Origin: Bemisia tabaci
Lineage: Eukaryota; Arthropoda; Insecta; Hemiptera; Aleyrodidae
NCBI RefSeq assembly: GCF_918797505.1
Contig: NC_092793.1
Coordinates: forward strand, 62,001 to 126,000
Direction: 5' to 3'
DNA length: 64,000 bases
The position numbers and the translations under genes are program-made. Below are positions 48,411-59,959 of the stretch, piece by piece. Position 1 is the first letter of the stretch. Each line of letters opens with the position of its first letter. Below the pieces are notes generated by a model that did no database searches, was not told where the DNA came from, and saw nothing but the letters and a program-made list of their open reading frames with translations.

Positions 48411-48705
48411 AATGCTACGATCGCAGTCTAGACCGTCCAAAATACGTCGATAACACTGCGCCCACGCAGTTAACTTTACATTGTGGGAAAAACACATTTC
48501 TGACATCCTGTTAATTTATCCTGTGTACGTTTTTCTTCATCGAAAAATAATGCAGTATTTTTTCTAAAATGTAATAAATGTAGGTACCTATTCCTTCTAC
48601 ATTAAGATTATATTTTCACGAAGTTACTTTAAATCATCATCTATACATCTAACTTTTGGTCGTCAACCTTGAGATGGGTGCAAAGGTTTCATCCTTATTT
48701 TCCTT

Positions 48706-50155
48706 AACCTGTCAAAAGAGGGTTATGCAAAACGGCCAAAAAGCGACCAAGCGTACCTACACTGTACCTACCCAACTTTGTGAGATGGTTGTAGGTACAG
48801 GTCATTCTGGGCCTCCATTTGGCTGGATTTAGACGAAATCCGCAGGGAATCAAGGTTGCCATTTTTTTAAGTTGTGACATTTTAACACGCATAACTTTCG
48901 CAGAAAAGCAGTTACAGAGCTCGTAATTATACCAAAAACGCAAAAAAATTATGATCCATCGACCTTTGCAAAAGTAACAATGTTTTGAGTTCACTGTTGC
49001 CACATTTAGGCCGTTTGTTTAATTTCAATAATTATTAAATATCACGTTACCGCTTAAAAGTGTGTTTGCAGTTAGTGGGGATGGAATAAAAACCTGTCGG
49101 AATTATTGTTCGTTCGATTTCGCATCCATCAATATGTTATGCTTTTCTGGAAAGCTTGGGGAATTCGAGGTATAGCAATTTAAAAATTCTGCAACACGCC
49201 ATACACCCGATTTTGACGCTCTTTTCTGTACGTTTCGCGACTCCCCCGTGTTGAAACAAAACACCTAAACCAGACTGACTGTATACGAATTTAAGTCAGT
49301 TCATGTTTTGCGCTTTTTTGAAACGTTGACGTGATTTTTAGGAATTCACGTATGTAACGACGAAAATGCCGGTTTTCAATGAAAACCACCTCTGTGATCA
49401 CAATTTAAAGGAGGTAATGATCATTCAATCATGTCCAGCTACGGATTCCAACCTAAACTGATCATCGTCGACATGGTGTTCGCCAATTTTCCCAATTTCC
49501 GTAAATTTGATAGGAATTCACATAGCGGCGGAGTTGTCAGTTTTCAAAAAAACCGCCACCACAGTCACAAAAAATGTATTACCACTCACTTAATCACGTC
49601 CAGCCACATATACGCCCAGCCACATATACGCCCAGCCACATTTACGCCCAGCCACATTATACGCCCAGCCACATTATACGCCCAGTCTTTTTCTGTCGTT
49701 GGGTCTGTCGATTTCTCGAATGGACGGTATCTTCTGCCTCTCTGCAACGGCAGTAGTGCCCGACAAAAACGATAAATCAAAATTGAAAGCTACCAAATCA
49801 CCCAGGTGGTCTGATACGTAAGTTTGCCAAGGGACCAAGGTCAATTGATCTTAATTCTCACTTGATACAATTATTTCGATCCCTCGTTTTTGCGGGCACC
49901 ACTACCGTTGGTCGATAGAGCGTACTTTTCTGCGTTTTTTAGTATGAATACGAGCTCTGTAACTCCTTTGTTGCAAAAGTTTTGCGTGTTTGAATGTTAC
50001 AACTTTAAAAAATGGCAACGTCGATTCCCTGCGGATGTTGCCTAAATCCTGCCAGATGTAAGCCGAGGATGACCTATAAAATCACCTCACAAAGTTTGGT
50101 ACCTACAATCTCCGCTTGGTCACTTTTTGGCCGTTTTACACAACCCTGAAATTGA
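48706..50155. repeat. Inverted repeat with 240-bp arms
   Basis: The arm 48,706-48,945 pairs with 49,911-50,150 (GAGCTCTGTAACT, ATCCGCAGGGAATC, GGCCGTTTT). The 960-bp loop has a five-copy 17-bp tandem repeat. The arm also contains the block mirrored at 23,130. Confidence 0.75.
49606..49686. repeat. Tandem repeat of CAGCCACATATACGCC
   Basis: Five 16-18 bp units CCAGCCACAT(T)ATACGCC in a row. No coding meaning is assigned. Confidence 0.85.
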
Positions 50156-50182
50156 CGTGTAATTTAAAACGGCTCTACTTAC

Positions 50183-50300
50183 CTGAAATTTATACGAATC
50201 AGCCGGGCCGATGAGATCCATCCGCATGCCCATGGAGTCATGCAAAAACAACCAAGCGAAGACGTACACCGTTATGTTAGAGCAAACTGATGACATATAT
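50183..50300 (-). CDS. MFSD12: MFSD12-like transporter, exon
   Basis: Minus-strand 118-bp exon, acceptor CGTATTCCAG, donor GTAAGTAGAG. One base completes the previous codon and the exon ends in phase zero. It encodes Y-M-S-S-V-C-S-N-I-T-V-Y-V-F-A-W, the helix following the ELTSIR motif of MFSD12, and a polar G-M-R-M-D-L-I-G-P loop. Confidence 0.8.
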
Positions 50301-50794
50301 CTGGAATACGAGAATATATATCTAAGCTTCTGTTCTTAGTCAAATAAGAGCAAACGTAAGTTAGGCCAAGTCTCTTATTGTTGCAAACTTGGAAAACAAT
50401 AATTCAGAAATTAAAAGATTAAATGACAGGCTTGAAAGATGAGGGGATACGTGCAGTTTTCGAAAAAAATAAAGAATGTAGTCTTGAATTTTTCAAAGAA
50501 TACATTTGAAGACTGGTTTTAGTTGAAATCATTACCTAATATTAATGTTTTCAACTAAAACTAGTCTTCCAATATATTCTGGGAAAAATTCACCGCTAAA
50601 AGCCAATTAATAGGCATAAAAAAGTGATCCTGAATTTTCTTTTCGCCATGAGGCTCCATGTAATTTTGAACCTTCATACACGTTGTTCTTGATAATACCT
50701 AGCAAAAACTAAACTTATTCCACTTGTCCTCCAGCCTTGAAATTGCATCAAGAGTACGGCAAGAATGCGAGCACCATCAGCACCTCCTACTTTA
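50301..50794. other. Intron of the MFSD12-like gene
   Basis: No gene seen. A pair of inverted TAGTTTTAGTTGAAA-type words surrounds 50,525-50,570. Confidence 0.5.
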
Positions 50795-51020
50795 TTCACA
50801 CATACATTAAGCCGCTTTCACAGCGCAGCCTCGCGCTCTGCGACGCCTAATCGCCATTGCCCCCTGTCCTCCCAGAGATCATCAGGCCCTTTGTCGCCAA
50901 CCTCTCACAGGACGCCCATGCCGTCGCCTTCCGAGAAGAACCCAATCGAAAACCTGCTTGGGCAACCGATCGTCTGCCATCCTTCACAAATGACCATACT
51001 GTTAAATGAATGAACGCACT
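50795..51020 (-). repeat. Fragment of an RTE-like LINE 3' end
   Basis: Related to 51,805-52,030 in order (TTCACAGCGC-CTCGCGCTCT, then ACCTGCTTGGGCAACC and GACCATACT against the same phrases in the LINE). It is a shortened relic of the same family as the insertion in the Penelope-like element. Confidence 0.5.
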
Positions 51021-51383
51021 TTGAGAAACTAGCCATACTATAGCTATACTCATAGTTACTAATTAACAATACCTACTTAATTAAACATGATCGGAATGGC
51101 ATTTATGAATAATAAAATAAGGATTAAAACAAGAACCTTGATGCTCATAATTTTTTACTTACATAATTTAGTACATGCAGAGGTGGGAGCTGAAGCTTTT
51201 CAAACGTATGGCGTTCATCATCAGGGCATACATAGTGATAACAGCGAAAAGGGTAATAAGCAACAAGCACTAATAATCTGCATCATGCACAACAATTAAT
51301 TACATAGCTCAAATAATAAATAGCAAAAGCTGTACAGGTATGAGAGGAGAGATAACCTAAAAAACCTAATTCTTGTAAGTAAT

Positions 51384-51783
51384 GTGTATTCTATCATAAA
51401 TAGTCAAGATTTTGCCAAAAAATTGAAAGATTACAAAATAGGTGAAAGACATTCAATGTTATCCTTTGATGTAGTAAAGCTGTACACTAATGTTCCTCTT
51501 AATGAACTAGAGGCACTCATTAGAAAAAAACTGATTGATTCTAAAAAAGTTAGCAGACTGTATGTGGATCAAATAATGAAACTCTTATGAACCATCCTGA
51601 AACAAAATTATTTTCAATTTGATGATAAATTTTATATCACAAAGAAAGGATTAGCAATGGGTGCGCCTCTGTCAAGCACACTAGTCCAAATCTATTTATG
51701 TCATCTCGAGGAAACTCATATTATGAATAAAAAGAACCCATATTTTAATCATATTAAAAAATATTTTAGGTACGTTGATGATA
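51384..51783 (+). pseudogene. Penelope-like reverse transcriptase, central part
   Basis: The frame holds LSFDVVKLYTNVPL, a TGA stop at 51,588-51,590, then in the same frame L-A-M-G-A-P-L-S-S and Y-V-D-D, all RT landmarks of the Penelope group. The YVDD codons are cut by the LINE insertion. Confidence 0.8.
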
Positions 51784-51810
51784 TATATATATATATATAT
51801 AAAGGTCGCT

Positions 51811-52185
51811 TTACAGCACTTCCTCGCGCTCTAAGACTCCTAACCTCCACTGCTCTCTTTCAAACCACAAATCTTGGGGGATTGAGCACCTTAACATTTC
51901 CGCTTCAATCCCTTCCCTCCAACCTTTCATTGGGCGCCCTCTGCGTCTTCTCCCAGGAGGAACCCAGTCAAGGACCTTCTTCGGCAACCTGTCTCCTGCC
52001 ATTCTCTGGACATGACCATACCAAATGAGTTGTTTTGTCATAATGTCATGCACGATGGTCTGTTTGGTATCCATGATCTCCCGTACCCTCTCATTCCTGA
52101 CGCGACCCTTTCTGGAAGTACCAGCGGATCTACGCCAGAGGTCCATCTCAGTTGCCTCTAAAACCTCCCGGGTCCGCTGTTTCAT
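51811..52185 (-). pseudogene. RTE-like LINE, C-terminal part
   Basis: Continuation in another frame, containing Q-L-I-W-Y-G-H-V-Q-R-M and G-R-R-R-R-G-R-P-M, the typical tail after RT of insect RTE-like LINEs. Confidence 0.75.
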
Positions 52186-52211
52186 TGGCCATACTTCACA
52201 CCCGTAGGTTA

Positions 52212-53408
52212 CTATGCTCTTGACAATCGCGTTGTAGATCCTTCTTTTGTTCTCTTTGGAGATCCTTTGGTCCCAAAGGACTCATAGCGATTTAACATAG
52301 CGATTGCCCTCCTACCCTGCACATTCCTCTTCTTGATGGCCTGGTCCAATCTTCCATCCTGGGTTAGAAACACTCCTAAATATTTGTAAATATCGCAGCT
52401 TCCAATTCGCCGCCCATCCTCTAATTCTATACTTTGCTGATTCCCGCCAACGGTCAACTTCTCGGTTTTGCTGACATTCACCTCGAGGCCCCATTTCCGA
52501 TACTCAGCCACCAACTTTCGAGTCATGTACTCAGCATCATCCTGATCGTGGGCAATAATTACTTGGTCATCAGCAAAGCATAACGTGTAAAGAGTTTCTT
52601 CATCATTCAGAGGGACACCCATTCCGGAACATTTTTTCTTCCATTCACGCAGTACATGTTCTAAGTATATTTTAAACAAGGTGGGGGAGAGGCAGCACCC
52701 TTGCTTTAGCCCCTTCGTTACATAAAAACCCCCCGACAAGCCCCCATTACATTTAATTCTTGCGAAAGTCCCTTGATAAAAAAGCTTAATTGCGTTAATT
52801 AGTCCACGAGTAAAATCAGATTTTTCCAAGGCCTCCCACAGTTTCACTAAAGGCAAGCTATCATAGGCTTTTTGCAAATCCACGAACACCAAGTGCAATT
52901 CTTGACCAACCGCCATCTTCTTCTCAATAACCTGGGTGATGCAAAATAGATGGTCGACGGTTGATCTGCCAGCCCTGAAACCCGCTTCCTCTTCTGCCTC
53001 ATGATGAATCCATTCTTCTTCGATTTTAGCTTTCAATATCTTACCATAAATTTTACTAATCGTTCCGGTCACCGACAATCCACGATAATTATAGAGATCG
53101 TCCTTTTTCCCTTTTTTGTGGGTAGCTGTAATCCAACATTCTTTCCACTCCCTCGGGACTTCATCACCCCTCGCACATTTATCCATCAAGTCCCTTAAGC
53201 AATGGAACAGTCTGTTGGACCCACATTTAATTAATTCTGAGGGAATATATCCGGGTCGATAAACTTTCACATTCTTCAACTCCCTGACGGCTTTCACCAC
53301 ATCAAAGAGCTGGACTGATAAAGTGGATGCCTCATCGGTGTTTATCTGCGTGCCTCCCTGAAACTCTGGTCGCCTTTCGGTCAATAATTGTTTAAAATGT
53401 TCCTCCAA
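52212..53408 (-). pseudogene. RTE-like LINE reverse transcriptase
   Basis: Minus-strand open frame of 398 codons with Y-R-G-L-S-V-T, A-G-F-R-A-G-R-S-T, F-V-D-L-Q-K-A-Y-D-S, G-L-K-Q-G-C-C-L-S-P and C-F-A-D-D-Q motifs. Both FADD acids are intact. The N-terminal endonuclease is missing by truncation and the frame breaks near 52,240. Confidence 0.8.
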
Positions 53409-53433
53409 CTGGCGGATCGATATCGGAGATAAA

Positions 53434-54018
53434 ACGTTGATGATACCTTTTTAATGTTTATTGGAACTGACCGAATTGTTAATGCTCTGTTACGATATAC
53501 TAATTCTTTATCGCTTTATATCAAGTTTAATTACTCTAGAAAAAAGGAATAGTAGCACTTTAAATTTTCTAGATTTATCAATTAAAATACAACCTGACAG
53601 ATCCCTAAAATTTAATATATACAGGAAAGCTATGACTACAGATTTGTTAATTCCATTTACTTCTAATAGGCCTCGAGAACATAAGAATGCAGCACTTGCA
53701 CTACATAGCTTAGCCTACCGAGCTTTTAATGTCCCAATGACAAGTGAAGATCTAAACCAAGAACTAAATGTAATTCGATATCTAGCTCGTAAGAATGGCC
53801 ACCCTGCATATGAAGTAAATAAAATTATTACACATCATTGTAAACGAAAAGAAAATTGTAATGATAAAGATGTAAAAACCAGTAGTACTAATAAAAAATA
53901 TGTTAGCTTGAATTACTATAATGCAGCTAGTCAAAAAATTGGAAATATTTTTAAAAATTTGGATACAAACCTGCTTTCAGATCCACATTCCATTGTACAA
54001 ATTATTAAAAAAATGTAG
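53434..54018 (+). pseudogene. Penelope-like RT, C-terminal segment
   Basis: After the duplicated target, the RT frame resumes with T-F-L, then shifts near 53,545 and again near 54,010 (A-runs). It contains N-F-L-D-L-S-I and Y-R-K-A-M-T-T-D, the thumb-like segment of Penelope RT. Confidence 0.75.
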
Positions 54019-54371
54019 ATACTACTGATAATTTTAATTGTGCAGGAGTAAACTGTATTAGTTGTAATATTTGTAACGCCAAATACATAGGTAAGACCGA
54101 GCGTAACATCAAAACTAGATTAAAAGAACGCATACAGCGAAATGACTCTAATGTATTCAAACATGTCAAAAACACTGGCCATGTAATTAATGACATTGAT
54201 AACAGTGTAAATAATTATGCCATTAGAAGAACAACGACCAAGGGATGTTGCGTGTACTTGAAAAGTACGAAATAAGGAAGGGCGTATTAAATCAAGAAAA
54301 TTTACTAAATGTGCAACTAGATATAGGCACTTGTTCCAATGTATTGATTGATTACTACTGTTCCCTGTGAG
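54018..54371 (+). pseudogene. GIY-YIG endonuclease domain of Penelope-like element
   Basis: Contains G-V-N-C-I-S-C, then A-K-Y-I-G-K-T-E and F-K-H-V-K-N-T-G-H, the family's nuclease domain used to cut the target DNA. One frame change is needed near 54,255, after which L-E-K-Y-E-I follows. Confidence 0.75.
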
Positions 54372-54504
54372 TAATCACACTAACTACCGAACTGGTCATT
54401 TCCTGTTCACCTCTGTTTTATCTTGTTATGCTCCTGAATAGTTTCTTCATGCAGTATGTAAACAGCTCTTATCACTTGTCAACTCGCTCTCTCCTCTCAT
54501 ACCT

Positions 54505-55934
54505 CGGATTGGTTGTGCGCGGGCATTGGTCTGTCGTACCGGACCGGAGCCTTTGCGTGGGTGACATACTGCAGGCCTCAGCCATGCTGTTCCTAGCGCC
54601 AAGGGGACGGTCCTCTCCTTACAAAGCCTGCTATGGGCCCGTTTGCCGGAAATCCCCTAACGACCGCCCCCACCCAGGACTTAAGCAACGCGCGAAATCC
54701 CTACCATCGGATCACCCGGCATACAGCACCGGGGAGCCGCCCGACGGCTACGGAGGAGCGACGGCGTCAACCACGATCGGCGAGCTTCCCCGCAACCCCT
54801 CGGCGAAGAGTCCGAGCCCAGGGCCGTTCGGAACGGGGTATCACAAGTATTGCGCGATAGGGCCCCGGACTCTGAGCCCCGGCTTGTCAGCGGTCGGCCT
54901 CAAGGGCGTTCTCGCCCGCCCGATAGGCTCGCTCCTGTGTAGTTGACTTGGAACTGGGATTTGCGGGCCGGTCTGGACGGCTTGCTTCAATACTTGACGG
55001 TTTTTCTATCCCGAGTCGATTTGCCCCGGCATGTCAGCGGTCCGCGTCACCAGGCCGCCCGCCGCCAGGCGCTCGCTGTCAGGAAAAGCGCGCGCGTCAG
55101 AGGCGCGCGTCCGGCAGCTAGTTTAGATACGAACCTCCTCTACGATCGCGTCTCAGTGATCGAGACTCCTGTGGGCAGAGCCCAGGCCCGGCCGGCGGTT
55201 GACGCCGTCGGCCGGGTGAGGCGTGTCGTCGGCCGGGTGAGGCGAGTCGTCGGCTAGTTCGTCCCGCCGAGCGGTCCTAGCTCGGCTCCCGGCTGGTGCG
55301 CTGTGAGCTGCGGCCCTGCCTCACGGCCAAACGACAGGACAGAAACAGTGACCCCATCAGCGTCGAACCCTATTCGAGCCTTCAGCCCAGAGCGAATCGT
55401 AGACCGTCGATACCTGGAGCACCAGGCACGGTCGTTGCTTTTGACCGGGCCTTCGCGACTAGAGGGTCCGTCGTTTTGGCCTGCTGCCCGCAGCTCGAGT
55501 TATCGGGCGGTCCAGCAACTCAGCGGCCGGGAGAAAGCCCGGTAAGTCCGGGCCCGGGCCGCCCCCCGCAGGTGGTATTCCGAAGAGACCCACTCTAACC
55601 CGCGAGGCGCCCTTGCGGATTCGTCGTACCTAACGTGTCTCTCACACGTGCTCCGCCAGATAGGTAGTTCGCCCCTATGCCCTCTCACGGAGGGTTCTTG
55701 GCAGTCCGCCATCGCTCGCCGCGGGCATCGGTCGGTGTAAGAATGGGCGGATATTCTGCCGACCCGGGGACACGAGGGGATGCTGCCCTGTCCGCCCGGC
55801 TACCGCCCTGGGTGGCGGGTCCAGCGGGCGGACGTCGGAGTTAGCCCCGCGCAGAAAGGGCCACGCCGGCCCCCGGCGTGGTCGTCCGCCACGGATTTCC
55901 GCCCGCAACCACGAGGAGGTTCCGACTTTACGAG
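54505..55934. other. GC-rich insert of unknown origin, flanked by a 14-bp duplication
   Basis: CTCCTCTCATACCT (54,491-54,504) and CTCCTCTTATACCT (55,935-55,948) flank 1,430 bp of very GC-rich, CpG-rich sequence in an otherwise AT-rich genome. Open frames (54,428-54,946 and others) have no recognised domain and are typical of GC-rich DNA. I could not match it to rRNA coding sequence; ribosomal spacer is a possibility. Confidence 0.6.
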
Positions 55935-56205
55935 CTCCTCTTATACCTGTACAGCTTTTACTATTAAATTATTTGAGCTATGTAGTTAATTCTTGTGCAT
56001 GATGTAGATTATTACTGCTTTTTGCTTATTACCCTTTTTGCTGTTATTACTATGTATGCCCTGATGATGAACGCCAGACGTTTGGAAAGCTTCGGCTCCC
56101 ACCTCTGCATGTGCTAAATTATGTAAGTAAAAAATTATGAGCATCAAGGTTCTTGTTTTAATCCTTATTTTATTAATACCTACCTGATTAGGAACTCGCC
56201 ATTCC
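55935..56205. repeat. Penelope-like element right flank
   Basis: Inverted copy of 51,090-51,352. Its end (AACGCCAGACGTTTGGAAAG to ATTCCGGCTGCAG) is repeated at 63,110-63,348. Confidence 0.8.
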
Positions 56206-56271
56206 GGCTGCAGCCTGCAGCTGACAACAGATCACATTTTTATTTATTTATTTATTTTATACAGGGTGTTC

Positions 56272-59200
56272 GAAAAGTCCCCTCCCCCCCTCTAACTTTT
56301 GACCTAATTGAGGTAGAGATTCGAAACATGGAGGGTATTCCTGGATCAAAGGGAGCTACTTTTTGACCCCCCCCCCCCCCAAATTTTGGGGGGCCTCCCT
56401 TCGGGGCTTTACGGACCCTAACTTTTTTTTCCAAATGGGAAGACCCTTTTTGTGATACCTCGTTCGAAAGAGCATAAAAAAAGAAAATTTTTCGCGCAAA
56501 CCCGAAGTCATTATCTCAAACCGTTTCAAAATGGCGGCCGGTCAAAGTTCAAAATGACCGAAAATTGGCACCTCTGCTATTTGCACATATTTTAGCTTGA
56601 AACTCGGTATCTGGGGGTATTTTGGCACGAGAAAAACGAATTTAACGTTACACGGAAAAAAAAGTACTGTCATTTTAATCGTCGCGACTGCTAAAGGAAC
56701 AGTCATTGGATGTTAATAAACGGCACAGCATCCCGGCTTTTAAAATAACATTACCTTTGTCTGTTATTATAACAGGCGCTTTGCTGTCACATTGACAGTA
56801 AATGAATGTAACAATGACAACAAAATCTGCTCAACCTACATCAACTAGTCTGTTACACTAGCAGCGCAGCTGCTGGCGTAAGCGTCGGTTCCCCATCAGA
56901 TTGACGCTCACGCTGCTTTCGATTTAACAGCGGCCGCTGCTGTCGAAAAAGCAGCGTCGCTGTTTTCATGACAGCCGGTTCGCCTTTGAATTTAAATCCA
57001 CGTTGCTGTCGATGCAGCAGCGCTGCTGCTCATGTAAACGCAAATTAGCTTTTGAATTTTCATTCACACTGCTGTTAATGTGGCAGACACGATGCCACGC
57101 AGCTGTAAAAAATCATGGTCATATACTTACATGCTTATGTAAATAGCTGATAATTGCTTAACTGGTTTCAAGTAAATGATACAAAAACCGTAGATAATAT
57201 TCCGGTCAAAGTAACATTTACAGACTAAATCAGTTTCACAATGAGTTAATTTCACAAAAATTGAACAGCTTAAATGCACAAAAACACAACACAAAGTATA
57301 CATCTTTGCAGTTCTCAGTGGAGCAGAATTAATCATGGCTTAGGGGTCGTCAACAAATTAAGTGAGGCACATTTTAAACCCTCCCTCTCCACCGGTTATT
57401 TTCTTTTTTCCAAAAAACCCAACTTATCACTCGCGGCCTGGTCAGATATCGCACATACCTACACTGTATTACACATTGAAACACTTTACGTCATTAAGAC
57501 AATGTCACGTTGGCGTCATTAATAAAAACAACGTAAGGACCAAACAGCCGATTGTGCTTATGAGTTAAAATCACGGAGAATGTATTATAAAAGGTTTCAA
57601 AAAATTCTACCAAGATTAGGATTTGCTAAATTATCACTTCATTTCATTTCAAAACAGCCTAGATTTCTTTAAACTTAAAAAAGGAAAAAATCACACAATG
57701 GAATTAGGATTCTGCAAAAAAAAAAACCATCGGAAAGTATAGAAGATAGGGCTGATAGTATAATCTACGGGAAACGAAATCAAAACCGTGCCTGCATATA
57801 AATATGTAAGGCACGCTAAAAATGATAATTGTATGCACTGAACGCAAATCTAATTGAGTCGAGAGTGCGTGTAATGTCAATGGTGAAGTTGAAACCAAAA
57901 AACACAAATATACGGCAGAAGAAATTCCGAGTTGAACGAATTCATGATGATGCCTCAAAAAATGGCGTCTGCCCGCAACTGATTCCAGTGTGCCCAAATT
58001 TGCTTATATCGTAAGAGTTACTTTCCTATGGAGCTACTAATTTTGCAGATCGCGCACTGAGTATCAAAACTAATCACTTTCTTTGCCAAAATTCACTCGC
58101 AAACACAATTTGAGCACGATTTCGAAACGCAAGCGCAAGACTTCTCTGACTCAAAACCACTAACTGATGAGCAAACGAAATCCTTTAAAACAGTGACATG
58201 GCCGCCTCAGCGAACAGACTGGAATGCGCGAACAACGCCGAAGGAAGAAACAGCCGAACACCGGGCCCGGGCGGTTACAGTTCTGAGAATTTCCCTGACC
58301 GGGCCCATTGTCAGGTTGGCGCGCAAGCGCAACCCTCGAGAAGGAGGGTGGACAGTGGAGGCTGGAGGGTAAGGAGAGGTTTTCTGCGTCACCGCTCGTA
58401 GCGGGGGTGGGGCGATCGACGACTGTATATAACTGCGCATGCGCTCTGCGCCGATCGCACGGGACTGGCCGGGATGGGATGCTCCGTGCAACGGTCAGCA
58501 TTTTACAGTCAACCCGCTGTTAAATTGTCCGCTGCTATTTCAACACCCTCGCTGTTGCTTTAGCAGATTATTTCTGCGAATTTAACGGCCTTCAAAACAT
58601 TAGACCAACACCTGCCCGAATGTAAATTTAATATCCGAACGAATGTCAAAATAACGTGTGGACTGTAAAATGAAAAGCCAATGACAGTCATTCCAAGAGC
58701 TTCAGGAACGTTGATTTAATGAACCGCACCTGACGTTAACTCAACAGTCGTGCGATGACGGAATAACATACAGAATGTTATTTCAAAAGCATCAATAAGA
58801 TGTTGAGCTAACAGATTTGCATACTTTTGTTTCAACATACTTAAAATGTTCAATTAGCAGTCACGACAAGTAAAAGAACAGAGAAACGTCAAACAAATTT
58901 AACATTCAATGTGACTGTTAAAATGACAGTTCTTTTTTTTCCGTGTAGATTTTTAAAAAGAACCGTGTTGTTTCAAAATGGCCGCCGGTTTAGGCTCAAA
59001 GTGGCCGAAACTTTGACAAACTCGATTTTTGCCGATGGATTCGCCTGAAATTCAGTATTTGGGAGTATTTTGACCCGAGAAGAACGAATTTGACGTTATA
59101 TTTTTAAACGAACCCTAATTTATCAAAATGGCTGCCGATTAAAGTTCAAAATGGTCAACATGTGGTTGTCGTAATGGTTTGTACCGTACCCAAATACCCC

Positions 59201-59852
59201 CAAACACCGAGTTTCAGGCGAATCCATCGGCAAAAAGTCGAGGTTGCCAATTGTTGACCCTTTTGAACTTTAATCGGCGGCCATTTTGATAAATTAGGGT
59301 TTGTTTAAAAATATAACGTCAAATTCGTTCTTCTCGGGTCAAAATACTCCAAAATACTGAATTTCAGGTGAATCCATCGGCAAAAAATCGAGTTTGTCAA
59401 ATTTTCGGCCACTTTGAGCCTAAACCGGCGGCCATTTTGAAACAACACGGTTCTTTTTAAAAATCTAACGTTAAATTCGTTTTTCTCGTGCCAAAATACC
59501 CCCAGATACCGAGTTTCAAGCTAAAATATGTGCAAATAGCAGAGGTGCCAATTTTCGGTCATTTTGAACGTTGACCGGCCGCCATTTTGAAACGGTTTGA
59601 GATAATGACTTCGGGTTTGCGCGAAAAATTTTCTTTTTTTATGCTCTTTCGAACGAGGTATCACAAAAAGGGTCTTCCCATTTGGAAAAAAAAAGTTAGG
59701 GTCCGTAACCCCCCCCTAAGGGGGGGGCCCCAAGATTTGGGGGGGGGGTCAAAAAGGAGCTCCCTTTGATCCAGGAACACCCTACAAGTTTCAAATCTCC
59801 ACTTCAGTTCGGTCAAAAGTTAGAGGGGGGAGGGGACTTTTCGAACACCCTG
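56272..59852. mobile_element. Foldback element 3, CAGGGTG ends, TA target
   Basis: Starts CAGGGTGTTCGAAAAGTCCC, ends GGGACTTTTCGAACACCCTG, TA on both sides. Removing the nested 2.3-kb element leaves about 1,284 bp, almost all inverted repeat with CGCCATTTTGAAAC and ACGTTA words. The other strand's version is at 63,349. Confidence 0.85.
56651..58945. mobile_element. Nested TIR element, CACGGAAAAAAAAG ends, TA target
   Basis: Ends CACGGAAAAAAAAGTACTGT and the complement agree over 28 bp with one mismatch; TA lies at 56,649-56,650 and 58,946-58,947. The uninterrupted site is visible at 63,733 (TTAACGTTAGATTTTT). No transposase frame is recognised; 58,200-58,500 is GC-rich with TATATAA near 58,425. 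Confidence 0.85.
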
Positions 59853-59959
59853 TAATTTGTACAATTGAGCCTCTGGCCGGGGCTATATGGCACACGTCAT
59901 ATTCGGTACATGTCGAACAGATATATACAGCGATATACATAAGGTACAAGTGTCAAATT

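Larger units (their letters stand above)
51784..53433 (-). mobile_element. RTE-like LINE insertion, 5'-truncated
   Basis: Flanked by the 12-bp duplication ACGTTGATGATA at 51,772-51,783 and 53,434-53,445. The low-coordinate edge is a TATATATA tail, as expected for the 3' end on the minus strand. The 5' end is truncated inside RT and no endonuclease is present. Confidence 0.85.
51090..56205 (+). mobile_element. Penelope-like element, disrupted, with inverted flanks
   Basis: The flanks 51,090-51,352 and 55,935-56,205 are inverted copies (GGCATT..ATAATAAAATAAGG to GCTGTACAGGTATGAGAGG), the pseudo-LTR arrangement of such elements. Between them lie RT, a C-terminal segment and a GIY-YIG nuclease. 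The N-terminal part of RT is missing, two insertions interrupt it, and several indels exist, so it is dead. Confidence 0.7.

Noticed and set aside
54428..55598. Several overlapping long open frames in the GC-rich insert
   Set aside because: GC-rich DNA lacks stop codons by composition; no domain or start context supports a gene.
54505..55934. Ribosomal RNA gene fragment
   Set aside because: GC-rich composition suggested it, but I could not find conserved 18S or 28S core phrases on either strand.
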